From Actinomycetota bacterium (GTDB lineage: Bacteria > Actinomycetota > Actinomycetes > S36-B12 > UBA5976), in contig CANBWF010000001.1 of assembly GCA_947373075.1 (NCBI GenBank), positions 1 to 36,468 of the forward strand: 36,468 nucleotides of DNA, in the 5' to 3' direction. Below the pieces are notes generated by a model that was not told the DNA's origin, made no database searches, and saw only the letters and a list, made by a program, of their open reading frames with translations. How positions within the stretch are numbered: position 1 is the stretch's first letter; every line of letters starts with the position of its first letter. The translations under genes and the position numbers were made by a program. Of the stretch, positions 7,855 through 15,673 are shown in pieces.

Positions 7855-9953
7855 GGAAATTTCAAATTATCTTCATGACGTTCGTCTCGATGCTCTTTTG
7901 TGTTACCACAAGTGGTCTGTCTGCTTCAGCTGACTCCTCAGCTTTTCAAATGCAAAAACATCCAATGATTTATTTTGTAATGCTCGATCGCTTTGCGAAT
8001 GGCGACCCGGCCAACGACAGCGGTTACATTGCAGGTGGACCCAGCAAATCCGGATTCAATCCATCAGCAACAGGTTTTTATCATGGCGGCGATCTTGCTG
8101 GCCTTACAAGCAAAATCTCATACATAAAGAATCTAGGTTTTACTGCAATTTGGGTTACGCCAGTTGTTCGCCAAGTGTCCGTATCACCCGATGGCAGTAG
8201 CGCTGGATACCACGGATATTGGGGAGCAGGCTTTGATCAAGTTGATCCGCATCTTGGCACTATGCAAGATTTCAAAGACTTCGTGTCAGCAGCTCACGAG
8301 CAAGGCCTAGGAGTAATCCTGGACATTGTGGCAAACCACACAGGTGATGTCATCTATTCATCCTGGGGTTCAAGCTACTCCGACACTGATTTTTCACCGT
8401 ATTTAACTAAGAATGGCAAAGCTTTCGATGCAGCCAAGTTGGCAGGTACAACGAAATTTCCAAAACTAAGTGAACTGAGTCCAACAGTTTCATTTCCTAA
8501 CCCGCCATTGCTAAATAATTCAGACGAGCACATAAAAAGTCCCGCTTGGCTCAATGATGTGCGCAACTATCACAATCGAGGCAACAGCACTTTCCAGGGT
8601 GAATCAAGTTTGTACGGAGATTTCTACGGCTTGGATGATCTCTTCACTGAATCACCGGTTGTCGTTGCTGGTATGAGCAAAATTTTCGCAGACTGGATTG
8701 TCAATACCGATGTCGATGGATTCCGTATCGATACTGCGCGTCACGTAAATAAAGAGTTCTGGCGCGCATTCCTTCCCGCGATGCGTAAGGCTGCATTAGC
8801 GAAAGGCAAAACTGATTTCCCGATGTGGGGCGAGGTTTATGACACTAATGCATCTCAAACTTCTTATTGGATCAAGAATGCATCCTTTAATGAAGTCTTA
8901 GATTTTCCGCTACAAAACCAGATGCTCAACTTTGTTAACTCCGGCTCAACTAATGGAATTGTCTCGGTACTAAATGATGACGATGTTTATACGACTGCGA
9001 AAAGTAATGCGAATCAACTCGTAACCTTTTTAGGCAATCATGATATGGGTCGCGTGGGTTCGTTCATCGCTAGAAGTACGAGCAATAAGAGCCTGCAGCT
9101 AAGTCGCGACACTTTGGCACATGCCTTGCTGTTTACAGTTCGTGGCAACCCAGCTGTTTATTACGGTGACGAATTTGGTTTAGGCGGCGGCGGCGATCAG
9201 CAAGCACGTCAGGATTTGTTCCCGACCCAAGTTTCACAGTGGAAAACCGATTTACGCATTGGTGGCACACCAATCGGAACTGGCAGTAGCTTTGATACCA
9301 CTAACCCATTACAGGATTCGATAAGAGATTTAACTGCGCTTCGCTCTAGCGACAGTGCATTCAGCGATGGAAGCCAAATCATCAGGTATGCCGCAGATGG
9401 CGTACTTGTATTCAGCCGGATCAATGCACAAACAGGCGCGGAGTTTGTTTGCGCATTCAATTCGAGCGATGCTGACATCAGTAAAACTTTCCGAACATCG
9501 GCTAGCGGTGCAACTTGGATCAAGTCGCTTGGCGCTGGCAGCCTATCCCAGGAAAGGACTAGTGCGACTGTGCAGTTGCCTGCCGGCACATGGGGCGTTT
9601 TTAAGTCTTCCGCTCTTTTGACTTCACCAAATGCAGTTGCGATAAGTGTTGATGCAGTGCGACTAAACCCAGCGGATAGTTCGCAATACAACTTGCAAGC
9701 CCGCGTTACAAATGGTGCGTATAAGCAAATTAATTTCTATCGCAAATCACCAAAAGGCGCATGGACATTATTAGGTGTAGACAATTCGCCTTTGTATAAT
9801 TCAACTGCGACTAGTGCAATAAAAAATGTTTATCGTGTTCTTCCGTTGCGAAGTTCATTTGCTCGAAACACTTCGTATTCGATTAAGGCTCAAGTGGTCA
9901 CGTTAACTGGGCAAAAAATTGACTCAAAGGTCGTCACCTTAAAGGTGAAATAA
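7851..9953 (+). CDS. Secreted GH13 alpha-amylase with C-terminal beta domain
   Basis: Extracellular endo-acting enzyme expected to cut alpha-1,4 bonds in starch or glycogen, 700 residues. The signal peptide (about 1-27) ends SASA before DSSAF. The GH13 regions are intact: region I DIVANH (D158-H163), region II DGFRIDTARH with nucleophile D294, region III WGEVYD with acid/base E328, region IV LGNHDMGR with H397-D398. The early segment YFVMLDRFANGDPANDSG, where calcium binds in related enzymes, resembles CGTase/maltogenic alpha-amylase-like GH13. A beta-rich domain fills about 590-700 and ends basic (VVTLKVK), as in the 1294-residue protein upstream; no anchor is seen. The ATG overlaps the previous stop (ATGA), implying translational coupling. 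A CGTase-like transfer activity cannot be excluded. Confidence 0.88.
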   Translation: MRKFQIIFMTFVSMLFCVTTSGLSASADSSAFQMQKHPMIYFVMLDRFANGDPANDSGYIAGGPSKSGFNPSATGFYHGGDLAGLTSKISYIKNLGFTAIWVTPVVRQVSVSPDGSSAGYHGYWGAGFDQVDPHLGTMQDFKDFVSAAHEQGLGVILDIVANHTGDVIYSSWGSSYSDTDFSPYLTKNGKAFDAAKLAGTTKFPKLSELSPTVSFPNPPLLNNSDEHIKSPAWLNDVRNYHNRGNSTFQGESSLYGDFYGLDDLFTESPVVVAGMSKIFADWIVNTDVDGFRIDTARHVNKEFWRAFLPAMRKAALAKGKTDFPMWGEVYDTNASQTSYWIKNASFNEVLDFPLQNQMLNFVNSGSTNGIVSVLNDDDVYTTAKSNANQLVTFLGNHDMGRVGSFIARSTSNKSLQLSRDTLAHALLFTVRGNPAVYYGDEFGLGGGGDQQARQDLFPTQVSQWKTDLRIGGTPIGTGSSFDTTNPLQDSIRDLTALRSSDSAFSDGSQIIRYAADGVLVFSRINAQTGAEFVCAFNSSDADISKTFRTSASGATWIKSLGAGSLSQERTSATVQLPAGTWGVFKSSALLTSPNAVAISVDAVRLNPADSSQYNLQARVTNGAYKQINFYRKSPKGAWTLLGVDNSPLYNSTATSAIKNVYRVLPLRSSFARNTSYSIKAQVVTLTGQKIDSKVVTLKVK

Positions 9954-9999
9954 CGAACTTAAATAATTTTCTGTCAATACTTTTTCAGAAACTTTTTCG

Positions 10000-10055
10000 T
10001 GAAACCGCTTACAAGTTTGCGTGAAACCGCTTACACATTTATGAAACCGCTTACA
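10000..10055 (+). promoter_or_regulatory. Three tandem LacI-family/cre-like operators before module B
   Basis: The 14-mer TGAAACCGCTTACA occurs three times without mismatch, at 10000-10013, 10022-10035 and 10042-10055. Start-to-start spacing is 22 and 20 bp, close to two helical turns each, so bound proteins would sit on one DNA face. The 14-mer fits the catabolite-response consensus TGWAANCGNTNWCA at every position and has the central CG typical of LacI-family sites. No LacI-family gene is in the window. The nearest -10 candidate lies about 60 bp downstream, so either activation or repression is possible. Confidence 0.82.
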
Positions 10056-10112
10056 CGGAAATCGTTATAAAAATTCTGGCAATTTCTCAATACTTTCCTA
10101 TCGCTTTCTGCC

Positions 10113-10160
10113 TATAGTGAGGTTGCGGTTGATGGGTTTGCGAGTTATGCGCAAAATCAA
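10113..10160 (+). promoter_or_regulatory. Candidate -10 element and leader hairpin of module B
   Basis: TATAGT at 10113-10118 is a good -10 but no convincing -35 precedes it, consistent with regulator dependence. Just after the predicted start, TTGAT-GGG-TTTGCG (10129-10142) pairs with CGCAAA-ATCAA (10150-10160) around a 7-base loop. The hairpin would sit at the very 5' end of the mRNA, where it could slow decay of a highly expressed message. Confidence 0.4.
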
Positions 10161-10193
10161 TTTGCATCAATTACGAACGGAAGGAAGCACATC

Positions 10194-12641
10194 GTGATTA
10201 CATCTAAGGCAATGGCTCGGAAAATCTTCGCGCCAATCCTTGCAACATTAATGGTTGCTGGTTTGTCAACAGGGCTGGCATCGCCGGCCAAGGCAGACGC
10301 GACAACAAAGCAAGTTGTTTTCCATTATCAATTTGATGGCAAGACAACATTCTCAGACACAAAAGGTCTTGAATTATATTTATGGGCTGGCGCTAACGGC
10401 GACTTCTACCCAAATGGCAATGACGCATACGGCAAGACTTTCACTTTCTCTGTGGATGCTGCTTCGAACTCACTTGGCGGTCTGTTCAAGTTCGGTTCGG
10501 ATTGGGATCACAAAGACAATGGCGGTGCAGCTGATCGCACTATCGCATTGAATGCTTCTGGCTCAACAGAACTATGGTTCCTTGGCAACACAACTGCGTC
10601 CTACTCGTCACTTGCTGATGCAGTAACTGCAGGCGGTGTAGCTGATGCTTACACATCAACTGGTACCGATCCAAACTATGACTGTGATGCAAATAACGTT
10701 TGTACCCCACATTTCGACGTTGTTTACCCAGCAAGCCAGCATGTAGTTATTCACTACCAGGATCCAGCAGCTACTAAGTTCTCTAGCTACAAGAACTGGG
10801 ATGTGTTCGTTTACTCAAACGGAAGCAACCATCCGAATGGTAACTACTTCAACGGATCAGATTCATTCGGTAAAGTTCTAGATTTGACTTTCACCGACAT
10901 GAGCAAAAATGCTTCTATCGGTGTCATCGTTCGTAAAACCAACTGGTCAGATCGTGCTGGTTGTGCAAGTTGTACTGGCGATTCTGGCGCTGATGGCAAG
11001 GGCGGAAACCGCGTGCTTACACTTAGCCTTTCATCAGGTGAAAATGAGTTCTGGATTGTACGCGGTGCTGACAATGAGCCTTACTACACATCACTTGCAG
11101 ATGCTCAGGCAGCTGGCGCAGTATCAGCTCCATGGGCTGAAGGCGCAGTAGACCCAGGCTATGGTTCAGATGGTCTTCCAGTTGCTGGCTACCCAGCAAA
11201 TCAGACCTTCACCATTCACTACAACCGCGCAGATGGCAATTACGGCGACTGGAACATCTGGATGTGGGGAACCGGTACAGCTCTTGACACAGGTCATGAC
11301 TTCACTGGAACAGACGCATACGGTGTTTACACAACACTTGAAGTTCCTGGTGATAATGATTCACTAGTGAGTGGTTTCGGCTACTTGCTTCGCAGCACCC
11401 ATGACTGGTCAAATGCAAGCAAGAACACCAACGACAACTGGGGTAACCAGATTGCTATTGACAACGTCTCAATTCCTGATGGCGGCAAGACCTCTGGTCT
11501 TACTGAAGTTTGGGTAAAGCAGGGCGATGCAACAAGCTACACCTCTAACCCATTCCCAGTTCCACATGTTGGCGCTGTTGCAGCATCTGCAGGCTATGGC
11601 CAGGCAGTGGCAATTGCTGGTACAGGTCTAACCGGCGCTAGCAGCGTGAAACTAGTTCGTGCTGCTGTCCCAGCTGTTACTGCGACCAAGGTTGGAAATG
11701 CTTGGAAGTGTGGATCAACCACACGTTCACAGGGTTACGTATGTACTGCTGCTGTTCCAGCCGCTACTGCAACTGCAGCCGCGAAGGTAGTTTCAGCAAC
11801 CAAGATTGTTGCTGCATTCCCTAACTCAGGTGCAATTACCGGCAAGATTGTGGTTTCAAACCCAGCGGGTACTTCAACATCTGCGGGATCACTAGCACTA
11901 AAAGCAACGAAGTCTGCTCCAAAGATCAGCACTTCCACTGCTAAGGGTGTAATTGGCGACACAGTAACAGTCACTGGTACCAACGTTGGTGCAGCAACTG
12001 GAGTCAAGCTAGGCACTTTGGACATCAGCGACTTCGCTGTGACCGATGTGAACAGCCTCACCTTCGTTGTTCCTGCTGGTGCAACCGATAGCAAGATCTC
12101 GGTTACTACTGCTGCTGGAACTGCAACTGCTGCTAAGGCATTCGCACTTGTACCTTCGATTTCTTCTGTATCTTCATCAGCAGCAATCGGCGGAACAGTA
12201 ACTGTCACAGGCGTTAACTTGGGCGCTGCATCTGCAGTTAAGTTGGGCACAAAGGCAATCACAGGTTTCACCAAGGGTGCAACCTCGATTAGCTTCACCG
12301 TTCCAACTGGCTCAGTAACCGGAACCGTAACCGTAACAACTCCTGGTGGAGTAGTTACCAGCGCGGATTCAGTGACTGTTATCCAGAAGCCAACCGTTAC
12401 ATCTGTAACTGGTGCAAAGACTGGTACTAAGTTCAACAAGGGTGCAACCCTAACGATTACTGGAGCTAACCTCTCAGGCGCAACTAGCGTTTTGATTGGT
12501 GCTTCAGCGGTCACTGGATTCACCGTTGTAGACAGCACACACATCACATTCACTGCGCCTACCAACAAAGTTGGCAAAGTAAGCGTGATCACCCCAGGTG
12601 GAACCGGTACATCTAGTGCGACGATTACGACCACTAGCTAA
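10194..12641 (+). CDS. Secreted glucan-binding protein with three PUD/CBM41-like modules and about four IPT/TIG repeats (module B)
   Basis: No catalytic domain, 815 residues. The start is GTG at 10194 with GGAAGGAAG upstream; the signal peptide ends at PAKA (residue 34). PUD modules lie at about 40-145, 182-300 and 336-450. Only the third keeps the full aromatic platform (WNIWMW, W353-W358); the first two read LELYLW and WDVFVY. The second module carries a CxxC pair (C257, C260), and a C-x5-C pair (C164, C170) lies in the linker after the first. Four IPT/TIG repeats follow from about 456 to the end. No sortase signal, lipobox or membrane anchor is seen. It is first in a five-gene module leading into malEFG, so it likely captures alpha-glucan for the transporter. 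The paralogue at 24058 matches it along its whole length, with W353 at the identical position. Confidence 0.86.
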   Translation: MITSKAMARKIFAPILATLMVAGLSTGLASPAKADATTKQVVFHYQFDGKTTFSDTKGLELYLWAGANGDFYPNGNDAYGKTFTFSVDAASNSLGGLFKFGSDWDHKDNGGAADRTIALNASGSTELWFLGNTTASYSSLADAVTAGGVADAYTSTGTDPNYDCDANNVCTPHFDVVYPASQHVVIHYQDPAATKFSSYKNWDVFVYSNGSNHPNGNYFNGSDSFGKVLDLTFTDMSKNASIGVIVRKTNWSDRAGCASCTGDSGADGKGGNRVLTLSLSSGENEFWIVRGADNEPYYTSLADAQAAGAVSAPWAEGAVDPGYGSDGLPVAGYPANQTFTIHYNRADGNYGDWNIWMWGTGTALDTGHDFTGTDAYGVYTTLEVPGDNDSLVSGFGYLLRSTHDWSNASKNTNDNWGNQIAIDNVSIPDGGKTSGLTEVWVKQGDATSYTSNPFPVPHVGAVAASAGYGQAVAIAGTGLTGASSVKLVRAAVPAVTATKVGNAWKCGSTTRSQGYVCTAAVPAATATAAAKVVSATKIVAAFPNSGAITGKIVVSNPAGTSTSAGSLALKATKSAPKISTSTAKGVIGDTVTVTGTNVGAATGVKLGTLDISDFAVTDVNSLTFVVPAGATDSKISVTTAAGTATAAKAFALVPSISSVSSSAAIGGTVTVTGVNLGAASAVKLGTKAITGFTKGATSISFTVPTGSVTGTVTVTTPGGVVTSADSVTVIQKPTVTSVTGAKTGTKFNKGATLTITGANLSGATSVLIGASAVTGFTVVDSTHITFTAPTNKVGKVSVITPGGTGTSSATITTTS

Positions 12642-12666
12642 TAAACCGGCCCACTAGGGCAAACAA

Positions 12667-12711
12667 CTAGAGGCTGGGGTCTGTGACATTCGTTGCAGAC
12701 CCCAGCACTAG
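12667..12711 (+). terminator. Strong hairpin after the PUD-IPT gene of module B
   Basis: GCTGGGGTCTG (12673-12683) pairs perfectly with CAGACCCCAGC (12696-12706), flanked by CTAG on both sides (12667-12670 and 12708-12711); the loop is 12 bases. Only a short TTT follows, so termination may be partial, letting some transcription pass into the PUD-malEFG genes. A larger hairpin of different sequence holds the equivalent place in module C. Confidence 0.7.
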
Positions 12712-12811
12712 ATGTTTAAAGAGCAAGTTGCAATATCACAATGTTTGAAAAATGTAAGGACTGGAAATAATTTTCCATAGCGGCAAATATCTTGATCGGA
12801 TTTTGTTGGAA

Positions 12812-12829
12812 GCTGTCAGATTCGACAGC
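12812..12829 (+). other. Small leader hairpin upstream of the PUD3 gene
   Basis: GCTGTC (12812-12817) and GACAGC (12824-12829) form a perfect 6-bp stem with a 6-base loop, 20 bases before the mini-ORF at 12850. It could be an operator or an mRNA structure. The rest of the gap holds no convincing promoter. Confidence 0.3.
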
Positions 12830-12849
12830 GGAGAGTTTTAAATAGGAGC

Positions 12850-12873
12850 ATGACTCCGGAACAGGAAAGTTAA
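12850..12873 (+). CDS. Seven-codon mini-ORF directly ahead of the PUD3 gene (possible translational coupler)
   Basis: An ATG at 12850 behind AGGAG encodes MTPEQES and stops at 12871-12873, two bases before the ATG of the PUD3 gene. The downstream gene's ribosome site (ACAGGAAAG) lies inside the mini-ORF, so ribosomes ending there could reinitiate. It could be chance: no comparable mini-ORF is seen before the module C paralogue at 26727. Confidence 0.3.
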   Translation: MTPEQES

Positions 12874-12875
12874 TC

Positions 12876-14288
12876 ATGACGGGATACGTAGTTCAGGCTC
12901 GCAAAGCTTTGATCGCTGTTGTATCACTAGGGCTACTCACAGCTGGTGTGATTACAGCTCCAGCTAAGGCTGACACCCCTGCACGTAATCTAACAATCCA
13001 CTACTACCGTTCTTCGGTGGATGCCAATGGCACTGCTGATAACGGCTTCTGCGAAACAGATCCGTGTGGAGTTTATGCCGGTTGGAACATGTGGGTTTGG
13101 AATACTGGCGCAACTCCAGATCCAAACGGCACCGATGGTTTACAGTTTGATTCAACCGATAAGTATGGAGTAAAGGCGACCTTCGCTGTCGGCAATGCCG
13201 CTACAAACGTTGGATTCCTTGTCCGCATCGGAACTAACTGGTCTTGGGCTAAAGCCGATATTCCGGATGATCGTTTCATCGCGCTAAAGGCAACGGGAGA
13301 TACAGAAGTTTGGGTTAAGCAGGGAGATCCAGTCGTTTACACCTCAAACCCAAATGATCGCGTACTTCGTATTCATTACAACCGCGCGGACAACAAGTAC
13401 ACCGGTTGGGACATCAAAACGCAGGAAATCAATGCTGCCGACGATAAGGCCATACCTTTCTCGACCACGAATGATTGCTTCGGTCGTGTAGCGATGATCC
13501 AGGTGCCTGAAATTTCACAGTTAACTCAGGACTACATTTTGCGAAAAGGTGGAAATGCAGCGACCCTTAAGTCACGTAAATTTACCGCAACGCTCAGTGA
13601 TAAGAAATACACGGATGTCTGGTTGAATGCGAGTCTTTTCATGGGTGAAGACATCACCGTCGACGACGGGCCTGACACGTTCCTTGATATGAGTCAACAG
13701 GCGCAGAATCCAAATGGGAATTTGGTTGTAGTTCATTACAGTCGTCCTATTCAAGATTTCAATGGTTGGTCAATGACCACTATTGCTGATGGCATCAAAC
13801 ATCCGTTCACTGCAGTTGATCCAGGATTTGGCCGACTAGGTTGTGCTTATGTAACAGATAGAGCTGCCACATCTTCGATAGTCAAGATTACAAATGGTTC
13901 AAAGGTTGACTTAGGCTTTGGTGAAAATCCAGGCGGACTCGGTGGGCAACGCACAATTGCGATTGCTGGCTCAGTTACTGAAGTTTGGTTAAAGCAGGGT
14001 TACCCGACCGTATGGACAAAGCAGCAAGCACCAGATCCAGCCATTCAAAGCGGGCAAACCGTTAAGGGCGTTGTTAGCAGTCTTAAGCGTGGGAAATCTG
14101 TAGCTTTGCCTGTCAATACAAGTGCAAAGCTGAAAATCTCATGGTTCGTGCTTACCCCATTTAATTGCAAAATTAAATCTGGCAAGTTAATTGCTAAAGA
14201 CCCAGGAACCTGCAAATTAAATGCAACTCAAAAGGGAAATGTCGCCTTTATGGTTTTCACGGCCCAGTACAGAATAACTATCAAATAA
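12876..14288 (+). CDS. Secreted protein with three PUD/CBM41-like modules (module B)
   Basis: Non-catalytic, 470 residues, signal peptide ending PAKA (residue 32). Module 1 (about 38-150) begins LTIHYYR and keeps the aromatic platform WNMWVW (W70, W73, W75). Modules 2 (about 165-265, LRIHYNR..WDIKTQ) and 3 (about 285-385, VVVHYSR..WSMTTI) have lost the second and third aromatic positions. A small C-terminal domain (about 395-470) reads LKISWFVLTPFNCKI, then GTCKLNATQKGN and ends QYRITIK, with a likely disulfide pair. The start at 12876 has ACAGGAAAG upstream, and the N-terminus aligns residue for residue with the paralogue at 26727. malE follows 63 bases later, suggesting a shared transcript and a role in handing glucan or dextrin to MalE. 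No anchor is visible. Confidence 0.84.
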   Translation: MTGYVVQARKALIAVVSLGLLTAGVITAPAKADTPARNLTIHYYRSSVDANGTADNGFCETDPCGVYAGWNMWVWNTGATPDPNGTDGLQFDSTDKYGVKATFAVGNAATNVGFLVRIGTNWSWAKADIPDDRFIALKATGDTEVWVKQGDPVVYTSNPNDRVLRIHYNRADNKYTGWDIKTQEINAADDKAIPFSTTNDCFGRVAMIQVPEISQLTQDYILRKGGNAATLKSRKFTATLSDKKYTDVWLNASLFMGEDITVDDGPDTFLDMSQQAQNPNGNLVVVHYSRPIQDFNGWSMTTIADGIKHPFTAVDPGFGRLGCAYVTDRAATSSIVKITNGSKVDLGFGENPGGLGGQRTIAIAGSVTEVWLKQGYPTVWTKQQAPDPAIQSGQTVKGVVSSLKRGKSVALPVNTSAKLKISWFVLTPFNCKIKSGKLIAKDPGTCKLNATQKGNVAFMVFTAQYRITIK

Positions 14289-14351
14289 CTAAACAAAGAC
14301 AAGAGAGTTTAATTAACTCGCTTATCGAGCTTCAATCCTATGGAGGGAAAT

Positions 14352-15560
14352 ATGAAGAGCAAGAAAAACGGTTTCATCGGAGCCGCTCTGGCAAGCCTTG
14401 TGATTGCCACTATGTTCGGCGCTCCTGCTGCACATGCAACCCCAACGACAATCACAATTTGGACTGACCTTAATCGGGCCAGCGCATTCCAGGCGTGGGC
14501 GCGTACTTACAACCGTAACCATCCGTTGGTTGTAGTTAATGTTGTGGGTAAAGATGGAGCCAAGGACAAACTAGCGACAGTAGCTGATGGTGATGCACCT
14601 GATCTTATTGTTGGCGCGCACGACTGGATCGGTCCGCTAAAAGCACAGGGAATGATCCTGCCAGTAACTCTTGCTAATGCAAGTCAGTTTGCAGAAAGAG
14701 ATAAGGCAGCATTCAATCTAAAAGGCGCAACATATGGCGTGCCAATGACTGTAGAAAATGTTGCTTTGTTCACCAACATGAATTTGGTTCGTAAAGTGCC
14801 AAAAACTTTCGCAGAATTCGAAGCTGATTCAAAGGCTTTCCTAAAGAAGCATACGAAGGCTAAATTTGCTCTCGCTGTAGCTCCTGGCGATGCGTATCAC
14901 ATGTACCCGTTCTTCTCCGGACTAGGTGGCTACATCTTTGGTGGCACTTCAGGTAACTGGAATGTGCATGACTTGGGTATTGCAAACCGGACGTTTCTTA
15001 AGAATGCTCCACTTATCGACAAGTGGTACGCGGAGAAACTGATCAATGCGAATGTCACCGGCGATACAGCTCTGGCAGCATTCACCAGTAACAACGCTCC
15101 ATTTATGATTACCGGACCTTGGAACCTAGACAAGATTCGCTTGAAGAACATCAACTACGAAATTTCAAGTGTTCCGACAATCATCAAGGGCATCAAGCCA
15201 GTTCCGTTCTACGGAGTTCAAGGCGTAATGATGACAAAGTGGGCAGGCCCAGGCAAGCACAACATTAAATTGAAAGTTAATGGAGTTCTTGCGGACTTAA
15301 CAACTAAGCCGACTCAGCTATTGATCGCAAATCAGACCATTCGTACACCGGCTAATCTGCAGGCTCGCGCGAAGTTCAAGGATGTAGATAGTGCTGCGTT
15401 CTTGGCTGCAGGACAAGGTGCGATCACCATGCCACAGATCCTTGAAATGGGCGCAGTTTGGACACCAGTTGCAAATGCCTGGGGTCAAGTAAAAGCTAAA
15501 AAGCATGCTGTAGATCGTTTCAAGGCTGCCAAATCGACTGTGTCGAAGGCAATCAAGTAA
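14352..15560 (+). CDS. malE: Maltodextrin-binding protein MalE (module B)
   Basis: Extracellular solute-binding protein (family 1) of the MalEFG importer, 402 residues. The ATG at 14352 is chosen because GGAGGG (14342-14347) precedes it and because it aligns with the paralogue at 28212; an in-frame ATG at 14340 overlaps that ribosome site. The signal peptide (1-29) ends APAAHA before TPTTITIW. Family hallmarks include DAPDLIVGAHDWIGPL, APFMITGPWNLDKI and MGAVWTPVANAW. There is no cysteine at the cleavage site, so this is not a lipoprotein, which is unusual for a binding protein in a monoderm. A long hairpin follows at 15590 before malF. Sugar specificity is inferred from the neighbouring amylase and pullulanase genes. 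Confidence 0.9.
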   Translation: MKSKKNGFIGAALASLVIATMFGAPAAHATPTTITIWTDLNRASAFQAWARTYNRNHPLVVVNVVGKDGAKDKLATVADGDAPDLIVGAHDWIGPLKAQGMILPVTLANASQFAERDKAAFNLKGATYGVPMTVENVALFTNMNLVRKVPKTFAEFEADSKAFLKKHTKAKFALAVAPGDAYHMYPFFSGLGGYIFGGTSGNWNVHDLGIANRTFLKNAPLIDKWYAEKLINANVTGDTALAAFTSNNAPFMITGPWNLDKIRLKNINYEISSVPTIIKGIKPVPFYGVQGVMMTKWAGPGKHNIKLKVNGVLADLTTKPTQLLIANQTIRTPANLQARAKFKDVDSAAFLAAGQGAITMPQILEMGAVWTPVANAWGQVKAKKHAVDRFKAAKSTVSKAIK

Positions 15561-15589
15561 ATAGCAATAACTGAGACTCTTGGCTCAAA

Positions 15590-15632
15590 ACAGAATGTGT
15601 GGCAACTGAAATTTAGTTGCCACACATTCTGT
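15590..15632 (+). other. Conserved malE-malF intercistronic hairpin (module B)
   Basis: ACAGAATGTGTGGCAACT (15590-15607) pairs perfectly over 18 bp with 15615-15632; the loop is GAAATTT. No T-tract follows and malF starts 41 bases later, so it is more likely an mRNA processing or stabilising element than a full terminator. The same hairpin, with different bases but conserved pairing, occurs at 29453-29496. In E. coli, REP hairpins between malE and malF keep the malE message abundant; a similar role is inferred here. Confidence 0.85.
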
Positions 15633-15673
15633 GCAAGACAGGCAACATTCATTTTTGAAATTGGAGTGGTTTA

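Noticed and set aside
7851..7931. Cysteine 17 in the amylase signal peptide as a possible lipobox
   Set aside because: The context is MLFC with Phe at -1, where Gly, Ala or Ser is needed, and a normal Sec cleavage site (SASA before DSSAF) follows.
10000..10055. Short CRISPR-like array
   Set aside because: Only three 14-base repeats with 6-8 base gaps; the size and promoter position fit operators, and no cas genes are present.
11735..12634. Open frame of 299 codons on the minus strand opposite the IPT repeats; a similar one of 264 codons lies at 25584-26378
   Set aside because: Both are Val/Thr/Pro-rich low-complexity translations that mirror the repetitive Thr/Val/Gly codons of the IPT repeats; no ribosome site and no recognisable domain. 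Their shared position follows from the paralogy of the sense genes. Similar frames opposite 2887-5439 are rejected for the same reason.
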